A DNA stretch of 64,000 nucleotides from an actinobacterium LLX17 (GCA_000471045.1 KI301992.1:1305408-1369407); one strand, 5' to 3'; counted from the stretch's first letter, positions 31,175 to 42,239 are shown. The notes: a model not told the origin generated them from the sequence alone. A program made the numbers and translations.

Positions 31175-34100
31175 GTGCGGCCACCTCCATCATGCGTGCC
31201 GTCGTCTCTTCGTCGGACAGTCCTTCGGACTGAGCTGCGGCCTGCGCCTCGAGGACCTTGCGGTAGTTCACCGGCATGATCTCGACGAAGCGTCCGACCG
31301 AGGTGCTCCAGTCACCGAGCAGCTGCTCGGCGACCGAGGAGCCCGTCTCCTGCGCGTGCTTGGTCACGAGCTCGCGGAGCTCGTCGACCGCCTCCCCCTC
31401 GACGGGGCGGGTCTCGACCATCTCGCGGTTGACCAGCGACTCGTCCAGGTCGAGGACCCAGGCGACGCCGCCGCTCATGCCGGCCGCGACGTTCCGGCCG
31501 GTCGGACCGAGGATGACCACGCGGCCACCGGTCATGTACTCGCAGGCGTGATCGCCCACGCCCTCGACGACGGCCTTGGCGCCGGAGTTGCGGACGCAGA
31601 AGCGCTCGCCCACCTTGCCGCGCAGGAAGATCTCGCCGCCGGTGGCGCCGAAGCCGATGACGTTGCCGGCCACGATGTTCGCCTCCGGCGCGTACTGGAC
31701 GTCGCGCGGCGGGCGGACGACGAGCCGTCCGCCGGACAGGCCCTTGCCGACGTAGTCGTTGCCGTCGCCCTCGAGCCGCAGCGTGATGCCGCGAGGCACG
31801 AACGCACCGAACGACTGACCGGCCGACCCCAGGAAGGTCAGGTCGATCGTGTTCTCCGGCAGGCCCTCGCCGCGGTAGCGCTTGGTGACCTCGTGCCCCA
31901 GCAGCGTGCCGACCGTGCGGTTGACGTTCTGGATCTGCAGCTGGGCCCGGACGGGCTCACCCTTCTCGAGCGCGTCGGCGCTGAGCGCGATGAGCTCCTG
32001 GTCCAGGGCCTTGTCGAGCCCGTGGTCCTGAGTCGTCGTGTTGTGGCGCGCGGCGCCCTCGGCGAGAGCCGGCACGTGGAAGATCGGCGACAGGTCCAGG
32101 CCCGACGCCTTCCAGTGGTCGACGGCCTGCCGGGTGTCGAGCACCTCGGCGCGGCCCACGGCCTCCTCGATCGAGCGGAAGCCCAGCTCCGCGAGCAGCT
32201 CACGGACCTCCTGCGCGATGAACTCGAAGAAGTTCACGACGTACTCGGCCTTGCCGGTGTATTTCTCGCGCAGCATCTTGTTCTGCGTCGCGACGCCCAC
32301 AGGGCAGGTGTCGAGGTGGCAGACGCGCATCATGATGCAGCCGCTGACCACCAGCGGCGCCGTGGCGAAGCCGAACTCCTCGGCGCCGAGCAGCGTGGCG
32401 ATCACGACGTCGCGACCGGTCTTGAGCTGGCCGTCCGCCTGCACGACGATGCGGTCGCGCAGCAGGTTGAGCAGCAGCGTCTGCTGGGTCTCGGCGAGGC
32501 CGAGCTCCCACGGACCGCCGGCGTGCTTGAGCGACGTCAGCGGCGAGGCGCCGGTGCCGCCGTCGTGCCCGGAGATCAGCACGACGTCGGCCTTGGCCTT
32601 CGAGACGCCCGCCGCGACCGTGCCGACGCCGACCTCGGAGACCAGCTTGACGTGCACGCGGGCCGAAGGGTTGGCGTTCTTCAGGTCGTGGATGAGCTGC
32701 TTGAGGTCCTCGATCGAGTAGATGTCGTGGTGCGGCGGCGGGCTGATGAGGCCCACGCCCGGCGTCGAGTGCCGGGTCTTGGCCACCCACGGGTACACCT
32801 TCGGGCCGGGCAGCTGGCCGCCCTCGCCCGGCTTGGCGCCCTGGGCCATCTTGATCTGGATGTCGTCGGCGTTGGTCAGGTACTCGCTCGTGACGCCGAA
32901 GCGACCGGACGCGACCTGCTTGATCGACGAGCGACGCTCGGGGTCGTAGAGCCGCTCGGGGTCCTCGCCGCCCTCGCCGGTGTTGGACTTGCCGCCGAGC
33001 CGGTTCATCGCGATGGCGAGGGTCTCGTGCGCCTCCTGGCTGATCGAGCCGTAGCTCATCGCGCCGGTCGAGAAGCGCTTGACGATCTCGCTGATCGGCT
33101 CGACCTCGTCGATCGGGACCGGCTGACGCTCACCCTCCTTGAAGGCGAACAATCCGCGCAGCGTCATCAGGCGGGCGGCCTGGTCGTCGACGCGCGCCGT
33201 GTACTGCTTGAAGATGTCGTAGCGACCCGACCGTGTGGAGTGCTGCAGGCGGAAGACGGTCTCGGGGTCGAACAGGTGCTCGGGACCCTGCCGACGCCAC
33301 TGGTACTCGCCACCGACCTCGAGGCGGCGCGGACCGACGATGCCCGAGTGCGGGTAGGCGGCCGCGTGCCGCGCCGCCACCTCCTCGGCGATCACGTCGA
33401 GGCCGCTGCCACCGAGGCGGCTGGCGGTCCCGGTGAAGTACGCGTCGATGACCTCGTGCGACAGGCCGATGCACTCGAAGATCTGCGCACCGGTGTACGA
33501 CGCGACGGTCGAGACGCCGATCTTGCTCATGACCTTGAGCACGCCCTTGCCCAGGCCGTAGACCAGGTTGCGAGCGGCCTGACGGGGCTCGGTCTCCTCG
33601 ACCCACACGCCCTCGCGGGCGAGGTCCTCGGCGGTCTCCAGCACCAGGTACGGGTTGACCGCGGTGGCGCCGTAGCCGATGAGCAGCGCGACGTGGTGGA
33701 CCTCGCGGACGTCACCGGCCTCGATGATCAGACCGGCCTGCGTGCGCAGCTTCTCGCGCACCATGTGGTGGTGCACGGCGCCCGTCAGCAGCAGCGACGG
33801 GATCGGCGCGAGGTCGGCGTTGGAGTGGCGGTCCGAGAGCACGATGATGCGCGCACCGTCGGCGACCGCCTCTGACACGTCGGCGCAGATCTCCTCGATG
33901 CGGGCCTTGAGCGCCGCTCCCCCACCGGCGACCGAGTACAGGCCGCGGACGACGTGGGTCTTGAACCCCGGCATGTCGCCGTCCTTGTTCATGTGCCGGA
34001 TCTTGGCGAGCTCGTCGTTGTCGATGACCGGGAACGGCAGCTGCAGCATGCGGCAGCTGGCCGGGCTCGGGGCGAGCAGGTTGCGCTCCGGGCCGATCGT

Positions 34101-35705
34101 GCCGGCCAGGGAGGTGACGACCTCCTCGCGAATCGCGTCGAGCGGCGGGTTCGTGACCTGCGCGAAGAGTTGGCTGAAGTAGTCGAACAGCTGGCGCGGG
34201 CGGTCCGAGATCGCCGCGATGGGCGTGTCGGTGCCCATCGAGCCGATCGGCTCGGCCCCGGTGCGCGCGATCGGCGCGATCAGCTTGCGCAGCTCCTCCT
34301 CGGTGTAGCCGAAGACCTGCTGGCGGCGGGTCACCGACGCGTGCGTGTGGACGATGTGCTCGAGGTCGGGCAGGTCCTCGAACCGCACCAGGCCGGAGTA
34401 CAGCCACTCGTCGTAGGGGTGCTCGGCGGCGAGCTGGCCCTTGATCTCGGCGTCCTCGATGACGCGGTGCTCGTCGAGGTCGAGCAGGAACATCTTGCCC
34501 GGCTCGAGACGGCCCTTGCGGGTGATGGTCTTCTGGTCGAGGTCGAGCACGCCGGCCTCGGAGGCCAGCACGACGAGCCCGTCGTCGGTGATCCAGAAAC
34601 GGCCGGGGCGCAGGCCGTTGCGGTCGAGGACCGCACCGATCTGGGTGCCGTCGGTGAAGCACACCGCGGCGGGGCCGTCCCAGGCCTCCATGACCGAGGA
34701 GTGGAACTCGTAGAACGCCCGGCGGGCCGGGTCCATCTCGGCGTCGTTCTCCCACGCCTCGGGGATCATCATCATGACCGCGTGCGGCAGGCTGCGGCCG
34801 CCGAGGTGCAGGAGCTCCAGCACCTCGTCGAGCGAGGCGGTGTCGCTGCCGTCGGGGTCACAGATGGGGTACAGCCGGCTCAGGTCACCGGGAATGACGT
34901 CGCTCTCGAGCAGCGCCTCGCGGGCCCGCATCCAGTTACGGTTGCCGCGGGCGGTGTTGATCTCGCCGTTGTGCGCCACGAAGCGGAACGGGTGCGCCAG
35001 CGGCCAGCTGGGGAACGTGTTGGTCGAGAAGCGGCTGTGCACGATCGCCAGCGCCGACTCCATGCGCTCGTCGAGCAGGTCGGGGAAGAACTCGTCGAGC
35101 TGCTCGGTCGTGAGCATGCCCTTGTAGACGAAGGTGCGCGACGACAGCGACGGGAAGTAGACGCCGACCTCGCGCTCGGCACGCTTGCGCAGGCCGTACA
35201 CGTGACGGTCGAGCGTCAGACCGGACAGCCCCCGGTCGGGCGCTGCGACGTACATCGTCGAGAACGACGGCATCGCGCCACGGGCCATGGACCCGAGGAT
35301 CTCGGGGTTGACCGGCACGTCGCGCCAGCCGACGACCTCGAGGTCCTCCTGGCGTGCCAGCTCCTCGACCGCGCGGCGGGCCGACTCGGCCTCGGCGGGC
35401 TCGAGCGGCAGGAACGCGAGACCGGCCGCGTAGTGGCCGACGTCCGGCAGGTCGAAGTCGGCGACGCCACGCAGGAAGGTGTCGGGGACCTGCATGAGGA
35501 TGCCCGCACCGTCGCCCGTGTCGGGCTCGCCGCCGACGGCACCGCGGTGGTCGAGGTTGCGAAGCGCCGTGAGGCCCTTGGCCACGATGTCGTGACTGGG
35601 CACGCCCGTGAGGGTGGCCACGAAGGCGACGCCACAGGCGTCGTGCTCGTTGGCCGGGTCGTACAGGCCCTGGGCCTGCGGCAGGCTGGAGAACTGATGG
35701 CGCAC
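31167..35705 (-). CDS. gltB: Glutamate synthase large subunit
   Basis: 1512 residues from GTG 35705 ([17 protein letters not shown]); earlier codons in the open frame are shadow sequence. Domains: class II glutaminase at the N-terminus, with the mature nucleophile Cys24 in [10 protein letters not shown] after a 23-residue propeptide; central domain; FMN-binding synthase domain ([20 protein letters not shown]) with [3Fe-4S] cysteines in [18 protein letters not shown]-terminal beta-helix with GGxxxG repeats (EFLY-type [16 protein letters not shown]). Converts glutamine and 2-oxoglutarate to two glutamates. Operon gltB-gltD. Confidence 0.97.
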   Translation of the reverse strand: MRHQFSSLPQAQGLYDPANEHDACGVAFVATLTGVPSHDIVAKGLTALRNLDHRGAVGGEPDTGDGAGILMQVPDTFLRGVADFDLPDVGHYAAGLAFLPLEPAEAESARRAVEELARQEDLEVVGWRDVPVNPEILGSMARGAMPSFSTMYVAAPDRGLSGLTLDRHVYGLRKRAEREVGVYFPSLSSRTFVYKGMLTTEQLDEFFPDLLDERMESALAIVHSRFSTNTFPSWPLAHPFRFVAHNGEINTARGNRNWMRAREALLESDVIPGDLSRLYPICDPDGSDTASLDEVLELLHLGGRSLPHAVMMMIPEAWENDAEMDPARRAFYEFHSSVMEAWDGPAAVCFTDGTQIGAVLDRNGLRPGRFWITDDGLVVLASEAGVLDLDQKTITRKGRLEPGKMFLLDLDEHRVIEDAEIKGQLAAEHPYDEWLYSGLVRFEDLPDLEHIVHTHASVTRRQQVFGYTEEELRKLIAPIARTGAEPIGSMGTDTPIAAISDRPRQLFDYFSQLFAQVTNPPLDAIREEVVTSLAGTIGPERNLLAPSPASCRMLQLPFPVIDNDELAKIRHMNKDGDMPGFKTHVVRGLYSVAGGGAALKARIEEICADVSEAVADGARIIVLSDRHSNADLAPIPSLLLTGAVHHHMVREKLRTQAGLIIEAGDVREVHHVALLIGYGATAVNPYLVLETAEDLAREGVWVEETEPRQAARNLVYGLGKGVLKVMSKIGVSTVASYTGAQIFECIGLSHEVIDAYFTGTASRLGGSGLDVIAEEVAARHAAAYPHSGIVGPRRLEVGGEYQWRRQGPEHLFDPETVFRLQHSTRSGRYDIFKQYTARVDDQAARLMTLRGLFAFKEGERQPVPIDEVEPISEIVKRFSTGAMSYGSISQEAHETLAIAMNRLGGKSNTGEGGEDPERLYDPERRSSIKQVASGRFGVTSEYLTNADDIQIKMAQGAKPGEGGQLPGPKVYPWVAKTRHSTPGVGLISPPPHHDIYSIEDLKQLIHDLKNANPSARVHVKLVSEVGVGTVAAGVSKAKADVVLISGHDGGTGASPLTSLKHAGGPWELGLAETQQTLLLNLLRDRIVVQADGQLKTGRDVVIATLLGAEEFGFATAPLVVSGCIMMRVCHLDTCPVGVATQNKMLREKYTGKAEYVVNFFEFIAQEVRELLAELGFRSIEEAVGRAEVLDTRQAVDHWKASGLDLSPIFHVPALAEGAARHNTTTQDHGLDKALDQELIALSADALEKGEPVRAQLQIQNVNRTVGTLLGHEVTKRYRGEGLPENTIDLTFLGSAGQSFGAFVPRGITLRLEGDGNDYVGKGLSGGRLVVRPPRDVQYAPEANIVAGNVIGFGATGGEIFLRGKVGERFCVRNSGAKAVVEGVGDHACEYMTGGRVVILGPTGRNVAAGMSGGVAWVLDLDESLVNREMVETRPVEGEAVDELRELVTKHAQETGSSVAEQLLGDWSTSVGRFVEIMPVNYRKVLEAQAAAQSEGLSDEETTARMMEVAARG

Positions 35706-35788
35706 AGCGGTCCCCTTCAAACGACGTCGACAAGGAGGTGTGTCCGTGGACGACGTTGGCCGCGGCAGCAGTCCATCATGACACGGGA

Positions 35789-35816
35789 CCGGCCCCAGGA
35801 ACGAATTCGGGGCCGG
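35789..35816. terminator. GC-rich hairpin after the VIT-family gene
   Basis: A perfect 8-bp stem CCGGCCCC / GGGGCCGG with a 12-base loop begins three bases past the VIT gene stop, in the gap before gltB. It lacks a T-run. A separation of the two minus-strand transcripts is likely. Confidence 0.45.
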
Positions 35817-35818
35817 AC

Positions 35819-36547
35819 TCAGCTGATCTGCGTGCCGATGGCCTCGCCGATGGCGTAGGTCAGGCCGGCTGCCGCGCCGCCCAGCAGCAGCTGGCGCAGC
35901 CCGCCGTACCACCAGGTGCGGCTCGTGATGCGGGTGACGACCGCACCGCAGGCGAACAGGGCGACCAGCGACAGCACGATCGTCGGCCACGAGGACGTGA
36001 CGCCCAGGATCAGCGGCAGCAGCGGGATCACGGCGCCGACGGCGAACGCGAAGAACGACGAGAGCGCGGCAACCCAGGGGGACGCCAGGTCGTCGACGTC
36101 GAGCCCCATCTCCTCCTGGGCATGCACGGCCACGGCCGTCTCGAGGTCCTGGTGGATCTGACCCGCCACCTGGCGCGCGAGGTGCTCCTCGACGCCCTTG
36201 TCGACGAACATGGCCGCCAGTTCTGCCTCCTCGCCGGCCGCGTTGCGCAGGATCTCGGAGCGCTCGATGCCGACCTGCTCCTGGGCGAGCTCCCGCTGGC
36301 TCGCCACCGAGGTGTACTCCCCCGCCGCCATCGAGAACGCACCAGCAGCCAGCCCGGCGAGGCCGGCGATGACGACCGGCTCGGGGTCCGAGCTGCCGCC
36401 GGTCACACCCATGATCAGCGCGAAGTTCGACACCAGCCCGTCCATCGCGCCGAAGACCGCGGGCCGCAGCCAGCCACCGGTCACGTCCGGGTGCTCGTGC
36501 ATGATCTCGTCAGGGTCTGGCAGCTGGGGGTCCGGCAGCGTCGTCAT
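35819..36547 (-). CDS. VIT1/CCC1 family membrane transporter
   Basis: 242 residues with about five membrane helices. Family marks: [20 protein letters not shown] in helix 1, [20 protein letters not shown] in helix 2, a cytoplasmic helical hairpin rich in Glu ([20 protein letters not shown]) that in VIT proteins binds metal, and [13 protein letters not shown]. Relatives move Fe2+ or Mn2+ out of the cytoplasm. The first 25 residues are acidic and polar. No metal-responsive operator was recognised upstream. Confidence 0.88.
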   Translation of the reverse strand: MTTLPDPQLPDPDEIMHEHPDVTGGWLRPAVFGAMDGLVSNFALIMGVTGGSSDPEPVVIAGLAGLAAGAFSMAAGEYTSVASQRELAQEQVGIERSEILRNAAGEEAELAAMFVDKGVEEHLARQVAGQIHQDLETAVAVHAQEEMGLDVDDLASPWVAALSSFFAFAVGAVIPLLPLILGVTSSWPTIVLSLVALFACGAVVTRITSRTWWYGGLRQLLLGGAAAGLTYAIGEAIGTQIS

Positions 36548-36609
36548 GAGCAGAACCTACGGCTGCCCGGGTCATCCGTCACCGCAGGTTCGCCTGCCCT
36601 GACTCGCCC

Positions 36610-38016
36610 TCAGACGGTGTAGTCAGCGAGCTGGTGGGCGAGGTCCTGCGACACCAGGGCCTCGACGTGGGTGCCGTCGGCCTCGTGATCGAGCCGTTCG
36701 ATCTCGCCCGCGGAGTGGATCTGGTTCAGCAGATCGCCGCGCTCGTACGGCAGCACCACCGTGACGTGGGTGCTGGGTCGCGGCAGGTCGGCCTCGATGG
36801 CGCTGAGCAGCTCGTCGATGCCTTCGCCGGTCTTGGCGCTGACCACCACGGCGTGCGGCTCGCGGGCCAGCAGCTGCTTGATGGTCAGCGGGTCGGCGGT
36901 GTCGGCCTTGTTGACGACGATGATCTCGGGCACGCCGAGGGCGTCGACATCAGCGAAGACCTCACGGACGGCGGCGATCTGACCCTCCGGGTCGGGGTGC
37001 GAGCCGTCGACGACGTGCAGCACCAGATCGGACTCGGCCACCTCCTCCAGCGTCGAGCGGAACGCCTCGACCAGCTGGTGCGGCAGGTGCCGCACGAAGC
37101 CGACGGTGTCGCTGAGCGTGTAGATGCGACCGTCGGACGTCTGCGACTTGCGGGTGGTGGGGTCGAGGGTCGCGAACAACGCGTCCTCGACCAGCACCCC
37201 GGCGCCCGTGAGCCGGTTCAGCAGGCTCGACTTGCCGGCGTTGGTGTAGCCCGCGATGGAGACCGACGGGATGTCGTGCCGGCGGCGGTTGGCCTTCTTG
37301 GTGTCGCGGGCCTTGGAGAGCTCCTTGAGCTCGCGCCGCAGCTTGGCCATCTTCATCTGGATGCGACGGCGGTCGGTCTCGAGCTTGGTCTCACCGGGGC
37401 CACGGCCACCGATGCCCTCGCCGCCGGCCGCGCGTCCGCCGGCCTGACGGGACAGGTTGCCACCCCAGCCGCGCAGGCGCTGGGTCTGGTACTGGAGCTG
37501 GGCCAGCTCGACCTGCGCCTTGCCCTCGGCGCTCTTGGCGTGCTGAGCGAAGATGTCGAGGATCAGTGCCGTGCGGTCGACGACCTTGACCCCGGTGCGG
37601 TCCTCGAGGTTGCGCAGCTGGCTGGGCGCCAGCTCGCCGTCGCAGATGACGGTGTCGGCGCCGGTGGCATCGACGACCGCGTGCAGCTCCTCGACCTTGC
37701 CGCTGCCGATGAACGTGGCGGCGTCGGGCTTGCTGCGACGCTGGATCAGCGCGTCGAGGACCTCAGAGCCGGCCGTCTCGGCCAACAGCTTGAGCTCGGC
37801 CAAGGAGTTCTCGGCGTCCTCGGCACTGCCCTCGGTCCAGACGCCGACGAGAACCACGCGCTCCAGCCGCAGCTGGCGGTACTCGACCTCGGTGATGTCC
37901 TCGAGCTCGGTGCGCAGGCCGGCGACGCGGCGCAGCGACTGCCGCTCGGCGAGCTCGAGCCCCTCGGTACCGGTCTGCTCGCCCTCGGTCAGGCCACCCT
38001 CAGTCAGTCCCGCCAC
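36610..38016 (-). CDS. hflX: GTPase HflX
   Basis: 468 residues from GTG 38016, which lies 13 bases inside the end of dapF; the open frame further upstream is dapF shadow. Order: N-terminal HflX domain (about 60-180: SGKVEELHAVVDATGADTVI, VVDRTALILDIFAQHA), a Gly/Arg-rich loop (GRAAGGEGIGGRGPGETKLE), a coiled linker and the G domain (G1 GYTNAGKSS, G3 DTVGF, G4 NKAD). A 50S-binding GTPase that splits or rescues stalled ribosomes. Last gene of miaA-dapF-hflX. Confidence 0.96.
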   Translation of the reverse strand: MAGLTEGGLTEGEQTGTEGLELAERQSLRRVAGLRTELEDITEVEYRQLRLERVVLVGVWTEGSAEDAENSLAELKLLAETAGSEVLDALIQRRSKPDAATFIGSGKVEELHAVVDATGADTVICDGELAPSQLRNLEDRTGVKVVDRTALILDIFAQHAKSAEGKAQVELAQLQYQTQRLRGWGGNLSRQAGGRAAGGEGIGGRGPGETKLETDRRRIQMKMAKLRRELKELSKARDTKKANRRRHDIPSVSIAGYTNAGKSSLLNRLTGAGVLVEDALFATLDPTTRKSQTSDGRIYTLSDTVGFVRHLPHQLVEAFRSTLEEVAESDLVLHVVDGSHPDPEGQIAAVREVFADVDALGVPEIIVVNKADTADPLTIKQLLAREPHAVVVSAKTGEGIDELLSAIEADLPRPSTHVTVVLPYERGDLLNQIHSAGEIERLDHEADGTHVEALVSQDLAHQLADYTV

Positions 38017-38834
38017 GTCATCTCCCCCTGGGCCACGATCACGGCAGGCCCCTCCAGGACCAGGCGATCGTCGCCTGTCCACTCCACGAACACGGTGCCA
38101 CCGGGCACGTCGACCCGGTAGCGGGCCGGCAGCCCGACGGCGGGCACGGCCTGGTCGAGCAACGCGGTCGCGAGCCCGGCCGCGCAGGCACCGGTGCCGC
38201 ACGAGCGGGTCTCTCCGGATCCGCGCTCGTGGACCCGCATCGCGACGTGCCTGTCGCCGACGCGCTGCACGAACTCGACGTTGACCCCCTCGGGGTAGAC
38301 CGCCGGATCGTGCAGGGGCGCATCGGTGAGCGCGCCGGCGTCGGTCAGCTGCTCGACGAACGCGACGGCGTGCGGGTTGCCGGTGTGGATCTCGAGGGCC
38401 TCCCACGCGCGTCCCGCGGCCTCGACCTTCGAGTGGCCTCCGACGGTGAACGTGCCCATGTCGACGCGCACGAGGTCACCGTCGACCTCCACGACCTTGA
38501 TGCCGTCGCGGGTGGCGATCGGGATCGGCAGGGCCGGGTCGACCAGACCCTCCTCGACCAGGTGCCGGGCGAAGACCCGGACGCCGTTGCCGCACATCTC
38601 GCTGACGGAACCGTCGGCGTTGCGGTAGTCCATGAACCACTCGGCGGACGACTCCACCCCGAGCGCGGCCGACCGCACGACCCGCAACACGCCGTCGGCG
38701 CCGAGGCCCCGCCGGCGGTGGCAGAGCTGCGCCACGAACTGCGGGTCGAGGTCGCCGTGGACCGTCCCGTCGTGGTCGGGCAGCAGCACGAAGTCGTTCT
38801 CCGTGCCGTGTCCCTTCAGCCAGCGAAAGCTCAT
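38004..38834 (-). CDS. dapF: Diaminopimelate epimerase
   Basis: 276 residues. Interconverts LL- and meso-diaminopimelate for lysine and peptidoglycan synthesis. The two catalytic cysteines are in EMCGNGVRVFARHL and TRSCGTGACAAG; N-terminal FRWLKGHGTENDFVLLPD is typical. Normal length. Starts four bases after miaA and overlaps hflX by 13 bases, so the three genes are one unit. Confidence 0.97.
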   Translation of the reverse strand: MSFRWLKGHGTENDFVLLPDHDGTVHGDLDPQFVAQLCHRRRGLGADGVLRVVRSAALGVESSAEWFMDYRNADGSVSEMCGNGVRVFARHLVEEGLVDPALPIPIATRDGIKVVEVDGDLVRVDMGTFTVGGHSKVEAAGRAWEALEIHTGNPHAVAFVEQLTDAGALTDAPLHDPAVYPEGVNVEFVQRVGDRHVAMRVHERGSGETRSCGTGACAAGLATALLDQAVPAVGLPARYRVDVPGGTVFVEWTGDDRLVLEGPAVIVAQGEMTWRD

Positions 38835-38838
38835 CCGC

Positions 38839-39756
38839 TCAGTCTACGGAGTCCACGAGCGAGACGGCTCGTTCGACGAGGTCGGCGGCGTCATGCGGCA
38901 GCCACGTGATGCGCGGGTCCTTGGCGAAGAGTCGTTCCTGCCGACGCGCGAACTTGCGCGTCGCGTCGACGGTGTCCTGCCGCGCCTGGTCCTCGGAGAT
39001 GCGACCTGACAGGTGGTCGAGGACCTGCGCGTACCCGAGCGCGCGGCTGGCCGTCCGGGTCTCGGCCAACCCGGCTGCGGCCAGACCACGCACCTCCTCG
39101 ACCAGGCCGTCGGCCCACATCCGCTCGACGCGACGCGCCAGGCGTTCGTCCAGCACGTCGCGGGGCGCCTGCACGCCGATCATCACCACCGGTCCAATCA
39201 CGGATGCGTGGGCCGGCATCGAGGCGCGGAACGGCTGACCACTGAGCTGCCCCACCTCCAGGGCTCGGACGATGCGACGACCGTTGGACGGCAGGATGAC
39301 GGCAGCGGCCTCCGGGTCGCGGCGCGCGAGCTCGGCGTGCAGCTCGGTGGATCCGACGCGCTCGAGCTCGGCGGTCCAGTGGGCGCGAACGGCGGGGTCG
39401 GTGCCCGGGAAGTCGAGCTCGTCGGTGACTGCCCGCACGTACAGGGAGGAGCCCCCCGCGACGACCGGCACGACCCCGCGGGTCCGGCAGTCAACGATGA
39501 CGGCACGCGCCGCGGTCTGGAACTCCGCGACCGACGCCGCCTCGTGGATGTCGAGCACGTCGAGGAGGTGGTGCGGCACGCCGTGCCGTTCGGCGACCGG
39601 TGTCTTGGCCGTGCCGACGTCCATCCCCCGGTACAGCTGGTAGGCGTCGGTGTTGACGATCTCACCACCGAGACGCCGAGCGAGGGCGATCGCGAGGTCG
39701 GACTTGCCGACCCCCGTGGGCCCCACGACCACGACGACAGGCAGCTCGGTGGTCAT
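38839..39756 (-). CDS. miaA: tRNA dimethylallyltransferase
   Basis: 305 residues. Adds a dimethylallyl group to A37 of tRNAs reading UNN codons; MiaB, also in this window, then methylthiolates it. P-loop GPTGVGKSDLAIAL; substrate-site VNTDAYQLYRGMDVGTAK; VVAGGSSLYVRAVTDELDF; and tRNA-binding RRQERLFAKDPRITWL near the C-terminus. Slightly short but complete. It lies 25 bp downstream of the DUF222/HNH gene. Confidence 0.96.
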   Translation of the reverse strand: MTTELPVVVVVGPTGVGKSDLAIALARRLGGEIVNTDAYQLYRGMDVGTAKTPVAERHGVPHHLLDVLDIHEAASVAEFQTAARAVIVDCRTRGVVPVVAGGSSLYVRAVTDELDFPGTDPAVRAHWTAELERVGSTELHAELARRDPEAAAVILPSNGRRIVRALEVGQLSGQPFRASMPAHASVIGPVVMIGVQAPRDVLDERLARRVERMWADGLVEEVRGLAAAGLAETRTASRALGYAQVLDHLSGRISEDQARQDTVDATRKFARRQERLFAKDPRITWLPHDAADLVERAVSLVDSVD

Positions 39757-39780
39757 GCAGGCAGTGTCCCACCGCGTCCG

Positions 39781-40920
39781 TCAGGCGGTTCGGTCGAGTG
39801 GTTCCACGACTCGTCGGGTCTCGTCGGGCAGGACCCAGATGACGCCGTGTCCCTTCTGGGAATGATGGCGCCGTGACATCGGGTTGAGATTGTCTCCGGT
39901 GGTGGGTCCGTCGGGCCAGGGTTGTCGGTGGTCGATGTCGCACCGGTCCGCTGGGGTGAGGCACCCGGGTGCCTGGCAGACGCCGTCGCGGAAGATGAGG
40001 GCCTTGGTGAGGATCTCGGGGGCAAAGCGTCCCGCGTATTCGTGGGAGAGGACGTCATCGGTGACGGGGTCGAGGACCATCCGGTGCCAGAACGGGCTGC
40101 CCGTCTGCGCGAGCTCGGCAATCCAGCCGCTGGGCACCGCCCAGGAGCCGTCGGCGGCGAATCCGAACCCCTCGGTGGCGCCGGCGAGGATGTCGGCCCC
40201 GATGGTGACGGCGATGTCGGCGCGGAGGGCGGGCTCTTCAGCCTCTGAGGTCGTCGTCCATGACGCCAGCATGTCCGCCCGCCGCTGCGGGAGAGTCCGG
40301 TCGTCGTCGGCGCCCATGGCGCGGGCGGCGCGGTCGAGGCGCTTGTCGATCGCCGCCGCCACATGGCTGGGCAGGTAAGCCGTCACCCAAGCCATCGCGT
40401 CATCGTCGTGGGAGATGTCGACCCGGCGGGCGGCCCGTTCCTTCTCAGCGCGCACCGTCGCGCGGTCGGGCTCGACCCGGACGACGAACCGCTTCAACCA
40501 AGCGCGGAGCTCGGGAACGGTGTGGGTAGAGGCGTAGGTGGCGGCCTTGGTGTCGAGCCGCTCGAACGACTCGTCGCGCTCCAGGCGACTGGAGATGCGG
40601 CCGATCTCGCGTACGCGAGCGGCATCGATGCTGCCGCTCGTGTAGGCAGTCCAGGTGTCGGGCAGCTGGTCATGAACCCGCTCGACAGCGGCGAGCCGAT
40701 TCATCAGCTGCGTCTCCGACAGACCCATCGCCTGGCCGATCGTCAGAGGGATGACCGACAGCTCGACCTGCCTGCGCATCGGCGACTCAGCCCGGGAGGA
40801 GTCGGCGCGCATCTGCCGGGCCATCGCCAGCATCGCCGCATCTCGAGCAGCCTCGGCCCGCGCAACGACCCGGTCCAGCTCAGTGAGCTGGGCCGAGGAG
40901 ACGGCGAGCAACGAGGACAT
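39781..40920 (-). CDS. DUF222 / HNH endonuclease domain protein (13E12 repeat-like)
   Basis: 379 residues. The N-terminal two-thirds is the helical DUF222 region (SPMRRQVELSVIPLTIGQAM, ETQLMNRLAAVERVHDQLP, YLPSHVAAAIDKRLDRAARA). The C-terminal HNH motif is visible: CQAPGC, DIDHRQPW, NLNPMSRRHHSQKG. Actinobacteria such as Nocardioides and Mycobacterium carry many copies of this family. Their spread suggests mobility, but no inverted repeats or target-site duplication were found here. It separates miaA from the LigB-like gene, which I believe are usually closer neighbours. Activity unproven. Confidence 0.88.
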   Translation of the reverse strand: MSSLLAVSSAQLTELDRVVARAEAARDAAMLAMARQMRADSSRAESPMRRQVELSVIPLTIGQAMGLSETQLMNRLAAVERVHDQLPDTWTAYTSGSIDAARVREIGRISSRLERDESFERLDTKAATYASTHTVPELRAWLKRFVVRVEPDRATVRAEKERAARRVDISHDDDAMAWVTAYLPSHVAAAIDKRLDRAARAMGADDDRTLPQRRADMLASWTTTSEAEEPALRADIAVTIGADILAGATEGFGFAADGSWAVPSGWIAELAQTGSPFWHRMVLDPVTDDVLSHEYAGRFAPEILTKALIFRDGVCQAPGCLTPADRCDIDHRQPWPDGPTTGDNLNPMSRRHHSQKGHGVIWVLPDETRRVVEPLDRTA

Positions 40921-40986
40921 GACCCCACTCTCGCCACCACCACCGACACCCCCACCACCCCGACGAGGGCCCTGTGGACAACCGGT

Positions 40987-41628
40987 TCAGCCGACCTGCC
41001 AGGTCGCACACCAGTAGCCGACACCGAGCGGCGCATCAGCCAGCACGAGATCGGCGGTCACCGATGAGCCCGACGCGGACCGACCCATCCACCGCAGAGC
41101 GTCGATCCCGCCCACCATCAGCTCGCCGGCGAGCCCGGCGTCGAGGCCCGCCAGTGCAGCGGCATCACCACTGGTCAGCGCCGACGTCACGACGGCGTCG
41201 AAGCCCTCGGCCCGTGGGTCGAGATGACCGGGCGCGCGCTCCGACCGGCGCGCCGACCCGTCAGCCACCACGAGCACCACGTCATCGGGCTCCAGCGAGA
41301 GCTCCGCACCGGGATCGACGTACCGCCTCTCCCCCGTCCATCCGGCGTCGTCGAGCCACCAGGCCGCGACGGCGTGCGGCGGCGGGAGCGCCAACCGGCG
41401 TCCGCCGACCAGGAGGTCGACACCGAACGGCGCGAAGGACGCGCCCGCGGTCTCGTCGTCGTCGAGGCTCACGGCGGCCGCTCCGACCACGACGACACGC
41501 GCCGGTCGTGCTGTCACCAGCTCGGTGACGACTCGTTGCACCGCTGCCCGCACGTCCGTCAGCTCAGCGGCTCGTCCACCGACCGCCGGCACGAGCGCAG
41601 GCGCGGCGGGAATCACGGCGAGGAGCAC
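40987..41628 (-). CDS. LigB-like (class III extradiol dioxygenase-like) protein
   Basis: 213 residues. The opening (MLLAVIPAAPALVPAVGGRA), VVVVGAAAVSLDDDETA, and the end (LVLADAPLGVGYWCATWQVG) resemble the short LigB-like protein that commonly lies near miaA and miaB in actinobacteria. Metal-binding histidines of true dioxygenases are not evident, so enzyme activity is doubtful. Assignment rests on fold-like pattern plus neighbourhood. Function unknown. Confidence 0.6.
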   Translation of the reverse strand: MLLAVIPAAPALVPAVGGRAAELTDVRAAVQRVVTELVTARPARVVVVGAAAVSLDDDETAGASFAPFGVDLLVGGRRLALPPPHAVAAWWLDDAGWTGERRYVDPGAELSLEPDDVVLVVADGSARRSERAPGHLDPRAEGFDAVVTSALTSGDAAALAGLDAGLAGELMVGGIDALRWMGRSASGSSVTADLVLADAPLGVGYWCATWQVG

Positions 41629-41663
41629 ACCGCGAGCCTAGTGGCCCGTGGCACGATGGCGTC

Positions 41664-42239
41664 GTGAGCGCGCCGTTGCCCCCGTACCCGCCTCGGGAGG
41701 ACGCCTGGCGCTTCCCTCCGCCGCCGGTCGGTCGGCACTGGCTGTGGGTCGCCATCGCGGCTCCCGTCATCGCCCTCGTCATCGTCGCGACCGCCGCCGT
41801 CCTGCTGGTCATGAAGGGCACGAGCGACTTTCCCGCCACGTTCGACGACCCCGAGGTGATCAGTCAGCTCGACGAGTCCTGCCAAGCCATGCGTGACGAG
41901 GTCGAGTCGGTGGCCGTCAACGTTCCTCCCGCGGAGCGCATCGAGGCCATCGCCGAGCAGGACGAGGCGGTGCAACGCATGATCGACGACCTGCGCAACC
42001 TTGACGACGACGTCCGCGCACACGACCAGCCGCTGGACGACTGGTTGATGGACTGGCAGCTCCTGGTCGAGGCCCGCACCAAGTACCGACTGGCCCTCGC
42101 GAGCGACTCGAGCGCCGACTTCCAGCTCCCTCTCGACGACGGGACCAACGTCGCCGACCGCATCGACGAGGTCGCTCCCGAGTGCACCGTCCCGGCCACG
42201 CTGCGCAACCCCGACCGTGGCATCAGCCGCTCAGCCTGA
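41664..42239 (+). CDS. Hypothetical single-pass membrane protein
   Basis: 191 residues from GTG 41664. A Pro-rich cytoplasmic N-terminus (PLPPYPPREDAWRFPPPPVG), one membrane helix (WVAIAAPVIALVIVATAAVL), then an outside domain of about 140 residues that is acidic and helical (IEAIAEQDEAVQRMIDDLRN) with two cysteines that could pair. I do not recognise a family. It overlaps the TetR gene by nine bases tail to tail. Confidence 0.7.
   Translation: MSAPLPPYPPREDAWRFPPPPVGRHWLWVAIAAPVIALVIVATAAVLLVMKGTSDFPATFDDPEVISQLDESCQAMRDEVESVAVNVPPAERIEAIAEQDEAVQRMIDDLRNLDDDVRAHDQPLDDWLMDWQLLVEARTKYRLALASDSSADFQLPLDDGTNVADRIDEVAPECTVPATLRNPDRGISRSA

Noticed and set aside
36553..36591. Imperfect inverted repeat GAACCT-A-CGG / CCG-C-AGGTTC after hflX
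   Set aside because: A 19-base loop, a mismatch and no T-run; not convincing as a terminator.
39781..40920. DUF222/HNH gene as part of an insertion sequence or intron
   Set aside because: No terminal inverted repeats, direct repeats, reverse transcriptase or intron-like structure found around it.
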